64,000 nucleotides of DNA from Metallyticus violacea (taxonomy: Eukaryota; Arthropoda; Insecta; Mantodea; Metallyticidae). Below the pieces are notes generated by a model. It made no database searches and was not told the origin of the DNA. It was given only the letters and a program-made list of their open reading frames with translations. Location of the stretch: assembly GCA_030762175.1 (NCBI GenBank), contig CM060835.1, positions 84,346,001-84,410,000 on the forward strand. The letters run 5' to 3'. This document shows, piece by piece, positions 13,042 through 23,589 of this stretch (position 1 is the first letter of the stretch; each line of letters begins with the position of its first letter). The position numbers and the translations under genes were made by a program.

Positions 13042-13310
13042 TCGGTTCTGATGGTCTAGTGGCTACCATACTTGCCTCATAGACCCAAGATCGCGGGTTC
13101 GATCCCGGCCAGGACCGGTGGGTTTTTTCGGGCGTAAATATCCTAAGTATGGCCTCCTTCGGAAGGGAAGTAAAGCGGTTGGTCCCGTGTCGTACATTTT
13201 ACGGCATGATAAAGAACCTCAAGCCTGAAAAAAGAGGCCTCTGAGCAAAATTTACACACACACATTTAGTTTCACACCCTGAATAGAATAGGACGCTGAT
13301 GACAAATAAA
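13042..13310 (+). mobile_element. tRNA-derived SINE, well preserved copy
   Basis: The 5' part is tRNA-like, with an A-box-like TGGTCTAGTGG at about 13052 and a B-box GGTTCGATCCC at about 13097. A body follows (cctaagtatggcctccttcgg ... ctcaagcctgaaaaaagagg ... gacgctgatga) that recurs in three other places (28341, 48552, 55213). It keeps many CpGs, so it is probably the youngest of the four. The tRNA-like head suggests RNA polymerase III transcription and LINE-dependent mobilisation. It is not a functional tRNA gene because the head merges into the SINE body without a closed acceptor stem. Confidence 0.8.
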
Positions 13311-13439
13311 AAAACCTCATCAGTTTTAACGTTACATGTGACAAACGTCCTCGTCCACTGCCTCATAGGTGTCAAAACGACTCCCAGGGCGGCAAATGTT
13401 CAATTGATTCATTAATCTTCGCTGTTTTCACAAACGTGG

Positions 13440-13665
13440 AAAAAAAGCTGAAATTGTTTGCATTTTAAAAATAGGAAAGAACCCAGTTTACCCTTCCAGC
13501 TACCGGTCAATGAGCTTGCTCCCCACGGGGCCCAAAGTGTTCGAACGAACAGTACTGGCCCACCTGGAGCCACTGTTAACTCAGCTGATTACGGAGCACT
13601 GTTTGGCTTCAAACCGAATCATTCAACCATTCAACAATTATTACTGAGAGTCAGCTGGCTCGTCG
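13440..13665 (+). pseudogene. Jockey-like LINE reverse transcriptase fragment (N-terminal RT)
   Basis: Read on the plus strand with frame changes: NPVYPSSYRSMSLLPTGPKV-like wording, then LAHLEPLLTQLITEHCLASN and a RIIQPFNNYY stretch. This matches the first RT blocks of Jockey-clade LINEs (YRPISLLP...KVFER...FGFRPNHSTxxQLL). The match stops at about 13665, where unrelated GC-rich ORF1-type sequence begins; RT homology resumes near 14975. Confidence 0.7.
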
Positions 13666-13750
13666 GTTGAAGGACGGATCCCGTCGCTAAGTACGAAACA
13701 CCGGCTCTACCTGCCCTGACAAAGCTGCTCTCCTCAGCTCTCTTCGCCGA

Positions 13751-14440
13751 AATGGCAATCGGGAAGAAGAAGAAGCCTGTCAATACCTCTCACTCAACCG
13801 CCGAGACGTTAACCTCACCACCTGAAGCCACCGCTGTCGCACTTTCAGCCAATGAGGTTACCATCCCAGCCGCTACTCCAACTCCGAAGCAGAACCACCA
13901 GCCAGCTCCTACACACCAACCTGCTCCACTTCGCGTCACCTGCACCTGGCGGCCAGTGGAGCGCCATTATTCGGTGTGTTCCATGTAACATTCCTGCACC
14001 GAACACTCCAGAGACACTGGACGTCAACTATCAGCTCATCACGAATCTTCTCCAGCTTCGGCCCCACTCCACTAGTGCGGGTGGTATTTCTCGACGCCGC
14101 CGTCACCGACAGTTTTCCTTTTAATGGCCGCATCTTCGCAGTTGAACAAAGCCTGCTAAGTCACACATCCCCGTGACGCCGTTGCTGTACCTATGGCCAC
14201 CAAGCGCGGGACACCCAGATGCCCTCACATCACAGTGTACGTGACACGAGCTGACCCGCCGGCGCAGATACTGTGCTTCCTGCGGAGACGCCAACCACTT
14301 CACAGGTCAGGATGCCTGCCCACTCCGGCGCAGCGCACACAACGCCTCAGCCGCTACCCATGCACTCTCAATCACCCAGACTCAGCCAGCTCCAGGCGCT
14401 GCACCGGATGCAGTTCTCTAACCACCTTTCAGCACAACGT
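13751..14440 (+). pseudogene. Jockey-like LINE ORF1 (gag-like) relic with CCHC zinc knuckle
   Basis: Starts at ATG 13752 (MAIGKKKKPVNTSHS), followed by a Pro/Thr/Ala-rich region typical of insect LINE ORF1 N-termini. Later frames give LFNGRIFAVEQSLLSH-like text and, at about 14272-14322, a zinc knuckle CASCGDANHFTGQDAC (C-x2-C-x4-H-x6-C). Frameshifts separate the parts. GC and CpG content are clearly higher than in flanking DNA. It interrupts two RT pieces of a Jockey-like element, so the order here is RT, ORF1, RT. Confidence 0.6.
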
Positions 14441-14974
14441 ACGGTAGCAGACAGATCTCATTATTCACCAGCTACAAGCAGCACAAGACACAACTTCCGC
14501 CAGACTCGACCGCTTGGAAGAGGTCTTTATACTGCTCCAAGCTACATCCGCCCAGACCACAGATAACCTGAAACGCAGAATACAGGACACCAAGACAACC
14601 GCCGAAGCCACAACACGAGAACCATGCCACCATTAGCTCCACACTTCAAATGATCCACAGATGGAAGACATTCAGTCACGGCTCCGCCACCGAGTTCTTT
14701 ACTGCGTCCGGAGATGGCACGAAGGTCTCGCCAAGTACTACAGCAATGTAGACAACTCCAACAAACCCAGAAACAATCGGTGATGAAAGCAAAATCCACA
14801 TAAACTCCTTTCTCACACTTTCAACTTCTCCATCCCCCGGTTGCTACCTTACCCGCTTACTAACGAGGGTGCTCAAGGCGTGACCTCCTGACCTTTCACC
14901 TTCTATTCCTCCCCTACTACTATCACCACTGATCCTTTACCTGTTACCAAATTTCTTTGTTAAAAAAAACTCAA

Positions 14975-15830
14975 GAGTGGCGGAGAAGGCCGCATTCGAA
15001 TTCAGTCAGCGCATGTGCTCAGCCGCTGTGCTGCTTGACATTGAGAAAGCATTCTCTAGCACCTGACACGCGGGGCTTTTTATAAAGATCGTACGAGTTC
15101 GGCTGCCGCGTGCGGTTATAGAGTTCTGCGTCAAAGGCGAAGGTCGAAGATCCGACACACGAATGACACATTCTTCTTGTTTACATGTAGAATTTTCCTA
15201 CAAGCTAAGTACGTCTACTTATTAGTAAGCTGATTTGGCTCAAAGCAGAAACTTATATTTCGCACTAACTCAACTCCGCCGATACCTTACTCTGGCGAGT
15301 GTGAGAACTGGCGCGTGCACATCAGTGGTGAGAAGAGCAAGGCAATTCTCGTTCTAAGTGCCATAGATCAGTCAATTCGGGGGCTCTGAGTCTGCAGGGC
15401 CAGGCAATCCCCTGGAGGAACCGAGTCAAGTACCTCCGGGTTACCCTGGGCCAGGGGCTGACCTTCCAGCCCCAGGTGCGAGTACAAGGTGCAAAGGCTC
15501 GGGGGGTCATTTCAAAATCGACTCCAATTTTTAAACTAAATTCCGTTCCAATTAAATATGCGAATTTATAAGGCCGTTATTCCGCAATAATGTTGTATGC
15601 TAGCGAGATTTGAGATTTGGGGCTACATAGCTCCGTCGTACATTACTTCTTGCAAAAAACGCAAAACATCGCCTTAAGGAGCATTTTTGGTATTGATTTT
15701 ATGTTCCCCACAGTTTTCCTCCATGAAACTTCTGGCCTTGAGTGCATTAACGACACCATAAGGAGACTAGCTAGAAAGCAGTGGCCAGGCGCTCCCCAGA
15801 ACCCGGCTCCACAACACTAGGGAGTCGGCC
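14975..15830 (+). pseudogene. Jockey-like LINE reverse transcriptase fragment (central and C-terminal)
   Basis: At about 15000-15090 the reading AAVLLDIEKAFSST.HAGLFIKIVRV matches RT block 3 (AVFLDVEKAFDRVWHxGLLYKL), which holds the first catalytic Asp. At about 15320-15510 it reads AILVLSAIDQSI...QAIPWRNRVKYL.VTLGQGLTFQPQV, matching the post-catalytic IPWxxxVKYLGVTLDxxLTF block. The YADD segment between these appears deleted or scrambled. Stops and frameshifts throughout. Confidence 0.7.
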
Positions 15831-16156
15831 CGGAAAAGGTGCAAGGTTCATGGGTTGTCTTCATCATTATCCTGCGGCTCCAAAAGTATCGGCAACTACG
15901 GGGAGTTCGAGTCACTTTTATCGCCTCAAACGTGACGCGAACTCTGTACTCGATTACTGCTTCACTATTCCAGTTTGAAAACGATCGTTCGGGGATAGAA
16001 TTTCTTTTGGAGTGAACTTTTTCAACGAATAATGCTGGTAAACGATACTTTGAGGAACAATGAATGCAGGCTTTATTTACATAAGGTTTAAGGTGAAACG
16101 TTTGAGACCGCATAAATTGAATGATACACCCGGGAAAGTTTAGATAATGGTTCCAC

Positions 16157-16215
<59 letters not shown>

Positions 16216-17400
16216 CAATAATAATAATAATAATAATAATACACAAAAATACAAAATATAATGAAACTAAAAATCGTTATGCAGGATTTTTAAAATTCAA
16301 ATCATTTGCCAAGTAGCTATTTTGTACCAAATAATTTTAAATGTTAATAACCTTCATTGCTATCATTAGAAGAAAGGAACATCTATAAGAGAAAGAGAAG
16401 CCACTGTAGCAAATCAATATAAATGTTGAAATAATAATGAGCTCCATATATATAGTGATCAGTTGAGCACACACTGTCCACATAACACTTGCCAGATTCA
16501 TCAACAGTAGCCTCTCATTTGCAGCTGACCATCTAATTTTGTAATAACACATTAACAATAATTATATATGTACTTGTGTGTATTCTGTGTTCTAATACCT
16601 ACTTGCTTGCCTGAACAGGTCATTAGAGTTCGGCACATAGTCGATAGAGAGCAGAAGCATAGTCCATTTGTAACATATGCACTGATAATTGGCAGATTAC
16701 ATTACACTAAATGATAGTGAAGATAGGAGTAGGATAATGATGCAGCAACAATGGTATGAATGTCAGGGGAAACAGGAGTGCCTGGAGTAAACTTGTTTAA
16801 GCCCTGTTTATTTGCCATCATCCCACTTACGGCTGCTAGGATGGAATTCAGGCTGCCTTGGTGGGAGGCATGCAGGCATACTCAAACATGGTGCTGCCTT
16901 ATATATATATGTTCTTATCCTAATTAAAAATAAATGCATATTCCTTAATGTTCAAAGCCTTTGGTGCTTCCTTATGAAATAAAGTTTCATTTCTGTTGTT
17001 TGGGAATAACCAATGTAGAGGTAAAGACCTTCATTTGGCTTCCTTCTATAAAAGTTCTCTTCAAATTTCCAGTTGGTTTGACTCATTTGCCTGGTTTTAA
17101 CTATCTTAATGCAGATATTTTTTCCTTTTTTCACGCTCTCTTTTCTTTTCTTTCTTTCTTTTTTTTTCTTCTTTAGTATTCTATAAAGATGGTTTAACAT
17201 TTCATTCCATTTTGCATATTAACTACCAAAACTACAATATGAATCCCGATTCAGGATTTAATTTTGATCTTAAAACCTCACATATCAAATAAGGTTGACA
17301 ATATCGCACAGCTAATGGACTTTTTTATCATCAGGGCTTGGATTTTTAGGTGCTAAAAATCTGAAAAACATTTATTTTTATAATTAAGACCATTGTATGA
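15831..17400. other. No recognisable gene; (TAA)n microsatellite inside
   Basis: 15831-16155 keeps the higher CpG content of the Jockey-like block but no recognised domain. A (taa)n microsatellite lies at about 16160-16240; the polyleucine frame across it on the minus strand is an artefact of the repeat. 16250-17400 is AT-rich with a TA run near 16900 and a pyrimidine tract near 17135-17174. Confidence 0.6.
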
Positions 17401-17403
17401 TTG

Positions 17404-17495
17404 AATCGAACTACACACTCTTATTGCTCCACTTGTTTATAATATGCAGAACTAGTTTCACAAACCCTTTGTTCACATCATTAGCTAACTTTCAA
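17404..17495 (-). ncRNA. Hammerhead-ribozyme-like motif, PLE 3'-end repeat unit 1
   Basis: Read on the minus strand: CUAAUGA, a stem II hairpin (GUGAAC, loop, GGUUUGU), then GAAAC with the self-complementary hexamer ACUAGU and U at the cleavage position. Box 1 has one change from CUGAUGA, so activity is doubtful. It is followed in this orientation by the conserved GAGTGTGTAG tail that occurs next to the other PLE motifs. A second unit starts at 18901. Before the mariner inserted, the two units would have been in tandem with a period of about 96 bp. Confidence 0.55.
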
Positions 17496-17509
17496 CTGAA
17501 TTAGAATTA

Positions 17510-18900
17510 CAACGGTAGGTCCATAAGTTTCCAGCTTTGCGGATAAGGGTTATCGCCTTCACAAAACCCTTATCTGGTGTAATACCTTACCTGTTAAGTA
17601 AATATTTGCAGCTGTAACTTGCGCTCCACCGTGTTCAGTTGTTCAGATACAGCTGCATAAAGAAGGTTATGTGTAGAAGATTGTGACATGTTCAAAATGA
17701 AGCAATGAGCTGTTATTAAGTTCTTCACAAAAGAAGGACTTAGTCCAAATGAAATTAAACAGTGATTGGACAGTGTATATGGAGAAGCATCCCCTCATAT
17801 TCTACCATAAAAGAATGGGCCAAACTTTTTCGAATGGGTCTAGAAAGTATTGAATACGAAGAGCATGCAGGTCGGCTCTTGGAGGCACTCACTCTTGAAA
17901 ACATTGCTCTTGTGGAAGGAGAAATTATGAAAGACCGGTGCCTCAGTTACAGAATGAGCAGCAACGTAGGGCCTTTCTAAAACAACAGTCCTTCAAATTA
18001 TTCACGAATATTTAAACATGAATCAGGATAGTGCAAGATGATTTCTTTCCTCCGTTCAAAAGCAGCAATCAGTCATCTGTTGTCAGGCATTTTTGGAGCT
18101 CTGCCATGGCAATGGGAGAGAAGTTCCGCTAGCCATTGTTATAGGAGATGAAATTATGGTTCTCTACTGTGATCCCTTGTCCAAAAAAGAATCAATGGAG
18201 TGGCGTAAACCTGGTGAAACACCATCTCTAAAGGCCAAGGTCACTCAGTCAACCAAGATGATCATGGCCACAATCTTTAGGGACAGTGAAGGAATACTCT
18301 TCATTGACTTCAAGGAGAGGAATAGCCTTAGCTGCAGAGCCTGCTGCTCCTGAAAAAACAGATACTGAAGAAGGAAACAAGAAGGCAAATAATATGGCAA
18401 CGACTCCTGTTTCCCATAGTACCTCCAGTAGCTTTACCTGTCCACAGTAAATGGGGAGTTCTATGCTGGCCTACTGCACAGACTATGTGCTTCCATCAAT
18501 GAGAAAAGGAGAAGAAAACTGAGTGGTGGTGTGTGCCTTGTTCATGACAACGTGCCTGTGCACACAGCTCTTGTTACAAAGGAAGCTGTGAAGAACTGAG
18601 ACTTCAAGGAGATTGACCATTCACTCTACAGCCCAGATCTAGCTCCTGGTGACTATTTCCTCTTCTCTGAACTTAAGAAGGACCTTCTAGGAAGGAAATT
18701 TAAGTGTGACGAAAAAGTGATGGATGCTGTTTATGCCCATTTTGCAGACAAGACTTCTGACTATTGGGGAGGGGGGATTGAAATGTTAATTCAAAGATGT
18801 GAAGGATGTATTGCAATAAAAGTAACTATTTTGAAAAGTGAAATATAGTTTTTGTGTTTATAATACCTAGAAAATGTCGGAACTTATGGACCTACCCTCA
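17510..18900 (+). mobile_element. Full-length mariner element with TIRs and TA duplication
   Basis: The ends are inverted repeats: the left end has GGTAGGTCCATAAGTTTCC (from 17514) and the right end, read inverted, has GGTAGGTCCATAAGTTCCG. The element is flanked by TA at 17508-17509 and 18901-18902, the standard mariner target duplication. Its length of 1391 bp is usual for the family apart from a roughly 120-nt internal insertion. The element landed in a TACACACTC sequence of a tandem PLE ribozyme repeat, so the target is visible on both sides. The transposase is broken (see the next entry). Confidence 0.9.
17690..18846 (+). pseudogene. mariner transposase, D,D34D, inactivated
   Basis: Encodes the usual order: an N-terminal helix-turn-helix region (AVIKFFTKEGLSPNEIKQ, then EASPHI... 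and a WAKLFRMG frame), then the RNase-H-like catalytic domain. Catalytic aspartates are at codons 18147 (IGDEIMVLY), 18546 (LVHDNVPVHT) and 18651 (SPDLAPGDYF). The second and third are 35 codons apart, giving D34D. The end IEMLIQRCEGCIAI is the typical C-terminus. Stop codons interrupt it repeatedly, and about 120 nt are inserted between the KERN and TVNGEFYA blocks (about 18321-18441). The catalytic triad survives, but the gene cannot be translated whole. Confidence 0.9.
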
Positions 18901-18985
18901 TACACACTCTTATTACTCCACTTACTTGTTTATAATATGTAGAACTAGTTTCAAGAACCCTTTGTTCACATCATCAGCTAACTGA
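18901..18985 (-). ncRNA. Hammerhead-ribozyme-like motif, PLE 3'-end repeat unit 2
   Basis: On the minus strand it reads CUGAUGA, one extra U, a stem II hairpin (GUGAAC, loop, GUUCUU), then GAAAC with the self-complementary ACUAGU and U. This copy keeps the canonical CUGAUGA box that unit 1 has lost. It abuts the right end of the mariner element, and its first bases (TA) are one copy of the mariner target duplication. Confidence 0.6.
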
Positions 18986-19039
18986 CAACTCAGTTGAGCT
19001 TTACACTAGGGAATACAGAACACAATAGATTCATTGCTT

Positions 19040-19700
19040 AGGTGATATCTATGAGGAATATTCACTACTACAGTCTTTGCATTTTGTTCTGGTTGTTTAG
19101 CATATCACTAAGGGATCTTATTGCATTTTTTGCTTCATTGCAGTATATGTCATTTCCATCTGCTATGTTCACTCTCAAAACCAAATTTTCACTGTTCACT
19201 CCAGGAAAAAATTATGAATTTTAGAGCTTTGCTTTACATAACCTATAACCTTCATTGAGTTCATTTTCTCACTAAGTTTCACAGCTATGTTTCTTGCATG
19301 ACTATCACCATGAACACTCACCTTTTCAATTTTGAGAGAATGGTTTATTTTCACTTTCATGTTATGAGGTGCATTAAGGTTAGAGCTATTAATGACAGGA
19401 ATGTTTCCTCTTCTAAGAGTACTGAAAATTTATTTCCTGTATTGAAGTTACATCTGAACTAATGCTCTCTGATATCTTATGTCACCAAGCTCTTTATTCA
19501 ATTGGCTTATCAGTTGAAATGATGCTACAATGTCAGCATCAACATTGCCTGCTTCTTCTGGATGCTTGGAAACTTTTGCATAGGATTTTTTTGCTTCCTT
19601 ACCTTCACTAGCTATCCACCCCTTCATTTATATTGCTGTACAGTTGAGTTATACTACTCTTTACATCTCATCCAGTAGTTTCACTATATTTTGCCAATGC
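19040..19700. other. No recognisable gene
   Basis: AT-rich sequence with only short chance frames. Confidence 0.4.
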
Positions 19701-20111
19701 ATTTTGATATGTTCTTACTGCTTTGTAGATTCATTGTTTGTACAGCCACCTTTGCATCTCATAATTTTGAAGTAAAATTTGCATAACAACAACCTGTTAT
19801 TAGGTCTCTGCAAATAATCAACCAGAACTTGTGATGCCAAGAAACAGGCAATGATCTTGCTTGCTTGGTGATGGCTGTACTCTGAAGTTCTTAGTGGAGA
19901 TCCCATAATGTTTCCATTTTTTACTTTGCACCTTAGTTTCAGGATTGTAGTGAAGACCTACTGACTCATTCATCGTCACAAATCTATCAAGAAATTTCTG
20001 TTTGTCTGCCTGAAAATTTCTTAAATGTTTCTTACATAGTTGACAAGTAGGTTTCAACATATGAGGCACCCATCTTGCATTAAATAAATATGCGGAATGT
20101 TCTAGAGCCAA
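19700..20111 (-). pseudogene. mariner transposase fragment
   Basis: The minus-strand frame at 20111-19818 reads NARWVPHML, then KFLDRFVTMNESVGLHYNPE and SKKWKHYGISTKNFRVQPS. These match the mariner core block ARWVPxxL...FLxRxVTGDEtWvhhYdPETKxQSkqWkhpgSP..KkfrvqpSagK. The first catalytic aspartate position is changed (TMNE in place of TGDE). The text continues in another frame toward 19715 (LVDYLQRPNN). No terminal repeats were seen. Confidence 0.75.
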
Positions 20112-21091
20112 TTAGATCTGTGGATGATGAAAGACTATGTATTTATTTATTTATTTTTCTAATGATTGTGTTATTTTTCCTCTGGCCTCCCAGTACAATC
20201 TCACAAGGTTCTTTCCTTTTTGTGCTGCAGGATTTAGTTTGAACAGTGTTTTGGCATTGGCTATCCATCAATTTATAAAATTATTTTAACAAACTATGGA
20301 CAGGGGTTGTCTCCAGAAATTATCAAAAGGCTTTTAACAGCCCCACTTTGACTTTCATCATTTTTCATATAATTAATGTAAATTGTTGAAACTGAATAAA
20401 ATAAGCTCTTTCTTTAAGTTAATATTGATTTACTGTTAGGCATAAAGATCCAAGCTTTACTTATACAGACAATCATTGCTCTCCTGTGCACCTACAGTCT
20501 ACCAGTCATATATATATATATACACACACATATGAATTAACAATTTTAATCAATGGGACACTCACAAAATATAGCATGCTGACTAATCAATGCAAATTAC
20601 AATAACAAATACTTGCATAAACATGCAAATTGAATTAAAATCTCATTGTGCTCTAATATCCACTACTGAAGGTGAGCATTCTCTGAAGTATCCTAATAGA
20701 AATAGGTATGTATGATATCCTCTGCCAACAGGATATTTAATAATCTTGGTATAGCCTGAAGACACAAAGAGATTTCAGTTTCAGCTGTCATTGTTTCAAT
20801 ATAATTTGGTGACAATACTTAGTATGCAGCAGGAGTGTGTAATTGAATTCTTTTACAGATCTTAGTAATTGCTATGACAATCTGTAGCCTTTACAGATCT
20901 TGTAGACCAAATTAATCAATAGTATCTGCATGGTCTGGTTTAGGAAATACTTAATTTATCCTACATGAAAATCTATGGTGCATTATAGACACTACATTTA
21001 GTAATGAGCATTTTACACAGATCTAAACAATTTTTTTTCCGCCCAAAACATGTAGCATGCACCTCAACAATAAGATCTTCATTTATCAAAC
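20112..21091. other. No recognisable gene; simple repeats
   Basis: A (tatt)n stretch at about 20138-20158, and a short TA/CA dinucleotide run at 20511-20533. Otherwise AT-rich intron sequence of APIP without recognised domains. Confidence 0.5.
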
Positions 21092-21198
21092 CTTGATCAT
21101 TTCCAAGTGGGTAACTCTGAATTCCTTCCCAGGATAGAGCAATGTTGCCATTACTGCTGCTTTTGAATGTGAATGAATCACTGCTCCAGCATTTCTGG
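21092..21198 (-). CDS. APIP: APIP / MtnB exon 4, first two zinc ligands
   Basis: Codes for [19 protein letters not shown] followed by [17 protein letters not shown]. The HSH pair corresponds to zinc ligands His115 and His117 of human APIP, and the Glu in THLEM corresponds to the catalytic Glu139. All are kept, so the enzyme is likely active. The acceptor (gtttcag) joins CC to the single G left by exon 3, and the donor is GTTTGA after AAG, phase 0, which fits exon 5. The exon is flanked by unrelated intron sequence; it is easily missed because a longer chance frame runs on the opposite strand at 21142-21336. Confidence 0.93.
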
Positions 21199-21359
21199 CT
21201 GAAACAGCAAGAAAAAGGTTATAACTCAAGAATTGTAAAATGCAAAGCTACCGAGGACAGATATAGTAATGTTAAACTGCTTTCAGAAAGCAAGATAAAA
21301 ATTATATGCTTTGTAACACGTAAAGACATTTCATAAAAAGAAAATATTGATTATGTTTT

Positions 21360-21900
21360 GACGTAATATTAAACTGCTTTCAGAAAGCAAGATAAAAATT
21401 AAGTGCTATGCAACATGTAAAGACATTTCATATAAAAAAAAAAGGTTGATTATGCTTTTAACTGCTTTCAGCTTGTGTACAACTACAAAAATTAATGAAA
21501 TTAAAACCCTTCACAGAATACAACTTTGATTAATGTTTGCAAAAGCTGATGCAATTAATAAAATTGTTATCCAAAAATTGTAAAGTCTATACTGTTAATA
21601 AGTTTACAAAAGTCAATTAACCTAGTACATTTGGCTTTTCTGCTGTTCAAATTCCACCTTTATTAATTGCTCTTAATGCTGAAGTGCACAGCTTTTACTG
21701 TTATGTATTGCTAAATATGTCTCAAGCTTCTAGAATCTTAATAACTAGAATTAACTCTCATATGCATGACAAACATACACAACAGATAAAGAGGGAGTTG
21801 CTTGCATGAGTGCAGAGAGGATGGATATGAAGAGTAAACACTCATGAGAAAGGTCAAGATGGGCATAGTGTTACAGTTGTATAGAACACGTGTTGAACTG
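21360..21900. other. No gene; short imperfect duplication
   Basis: A block of about 65 nt around aaactgctttcagaaagcaagataaaaatt occurs at 21274-21335 and again at 21369-21430, a local tandem duplication with a period near 96 bp. Nothing else was recognised. Confidence 0.6.
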
Positions 21901-21979
21901 TTTAATAGATGAAAATGCAGAAGCCCAAATAAAGAAATAGATCTACAGATGATAAGCTTTTGGAAGGTGTTTGCAGTTC

Positions 21980-22560
21980 TGCTAGTAATTGGAGTAGAAA
22001 AAACCCAGGACCAATAATGGAGGAAGTGAAGAATATGTTCAAGTCAACAGCAGAAGATATAAAAGAAATTAAAAGCAGAAAGGCAATAATAGAAGAGAAA
22101 ATGAAGTAGAACATGAAAGAATTAAAACAGAAGATTAAACAGATTGAGAAAGAAATTGGGAAAGAGGTAAAGGAATGCAGGAGCAGAATAATTACATTAC
22201 AGAAATTAGCAGACTGAGCAGGAAGCTGAACGTAGTGATGTTTGGAATGGAAGAAACAAGGGGAAAAAAGAAATAAGGTGAAGTGGAACAAATTTTGGAA
22301 GGAAGACTAGGCAATAAACTGGAGGGATGTGGAATCACAGATGCCTTTAGAATTGGATGAAGAAGTTTAACCAAGATCAATATTAGTTAAATTGGCCACT
22401 ATGACCTTTAAATGGAATGTACTACATAATGCCAGGAAACTAAAATGCACAAGAATATTTATTGAGAATGATTATGGGAAAAAAGAATGAGAAATAAGAT
22501 TCAAATTATTAAAGGAGATGAAAAGAAGGAAGAAGAGCCTTTATGTGTGGAATGCAGCTT
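21980..22560 (+). pseudogene. LINE ORF1 relic (coiled coil)
   Basis: Plus-strand frames give a long Lys/Glu-rich heptad-like stretch (EEVKNMFKSTAEDIKEIKSR, then KELKQKIKQIEKEIGKEV), followed by text resembling the nucleic-acid-binding tail of arthropod LINE ORF1 proteins. Stops and frameshifts are present. It lies directly upstream of the endonuclease/RT relic on the same strand. Confidence 0.55.
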
Positions 22561-22791
22561 GAGTCGATGGAATTCCGATTGCTCAGCTACAAAGTCAAGG
22601 AAAGACAGGCAGAGAAGAAGAGAGGAGGGGAGGAGTGTGTGGCAGCATATGCGGCACCTCAGATAATGTCACCTACTTGGAGAACTAGTCCTCAGAAACA
22701 GCTGATGGATGGAGATGGGGCCAGAGTGGCAGCAGCAGAAACAGATGTTTGGAGAGATGAGAGAGGTTTGAGTGTAGTGGTAACACCAGAA

Positions 22792-23589
22792 TAGAGTATT
22801 TTGGCAATCAGAGATCGCAGTCATGGGAGACAAATGGAGTTTTAGGAGGGGAGGCTAACAAGAATGAGAGCAAAACTGCTTCAGTTTAGGAAGGAGAGGA
22901 CAAGCTCAGTTTAGGCCAGGAATCACCTGGAGGTGGTGTGCTGGAATACTGAAGGTCTGATAGATAAAATAAACATAGGTGAATTAGCACAAATGCTGAA
23001 GTTATAAGATGTAGGGGCAGTGGAAACATGGTTAACTAAGAGTGCAGAAAGGGAAAGGAAGAATTTCAGCAGGAGTGGAAGCGTTTATTAAAAAAGAAAG
23101 AAAACTTAGGGTAATCTAACAAAGCGATGTGGCTTGTGATAAAAAAATGGGTATAGAGAGCACCAAATCTTAGCCATTGGAGTGGTGTACTAGAGTATTT
23201 TGGCAATAAGAGATCGCAGTCATGGGAGACAAATGGAGTTTTAGGAGGGGAGGCTAACAAGAATGAGAGCAAAACTGCTTCAGTTTAGGAAGGAGAGGAC
23301 AAGCTCAGTTTAGGCCAGGAATCACCTGGAGGTGGTGTGCTGGAATACTGAAGGTCTGATAGATAAAATAAACAAAGGTGAATTAGCACAAATGCTGAAG
23401 TTACAAGATGTAGGGGCAGTGGAAACATGGTTAACTAAGAGTGCAGAAAGGGAAAGGAAGAATTTCAGCAGGAGTGGAAGCGTTTATTAAAAAAGAAAGA
23501 AAACTTAGGGTAATCTAACAGAGCGATGCGGCTTGTGATAAAAAAATGGGTATAGAGAGCACCAAATCTTAGCCATTGGAGTGGTGTAC
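22792..23589. repeat. 399-bp tandem duplication inside a LINE
   Basis: 22792-23190 and 23191-23589 are two adjacent copies of the same 399-bp block, both starting tagagtatttt and ending gtggtgtac. They differ at only a handful of positions (for example aatcagag/aataagag, cataggt/caaaggt, aacaaagcgatgtgg/aacagagcgatgcgg). The block covers the start of the LINE endonuclease domain. The near identity points to a recent duplication relative to the decay of the surrounding element, or to gene conversion. Confidence 0.92.

Noticed and set aside
13042..13113. Possible functional tRNA gene
   Set aside because: A and B boxes are present, but the sequence continues into the SINE body without a closing acceptor stem, and the same head recurs in three other SINE copies.
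15817..16254. Minus-strand open frame beginning with a long polyleucine run
   Set aside because: It is a translation of the (TAA)n microsatellite at 16160-16240; no homology and no gene structure.
21142..21336. Plus-strand open frame of 64 codons
   Set aside because: Shadow of APIP exon 4 on the opposite strand; the minus-strand reading is the conserved one with matching splice phases.
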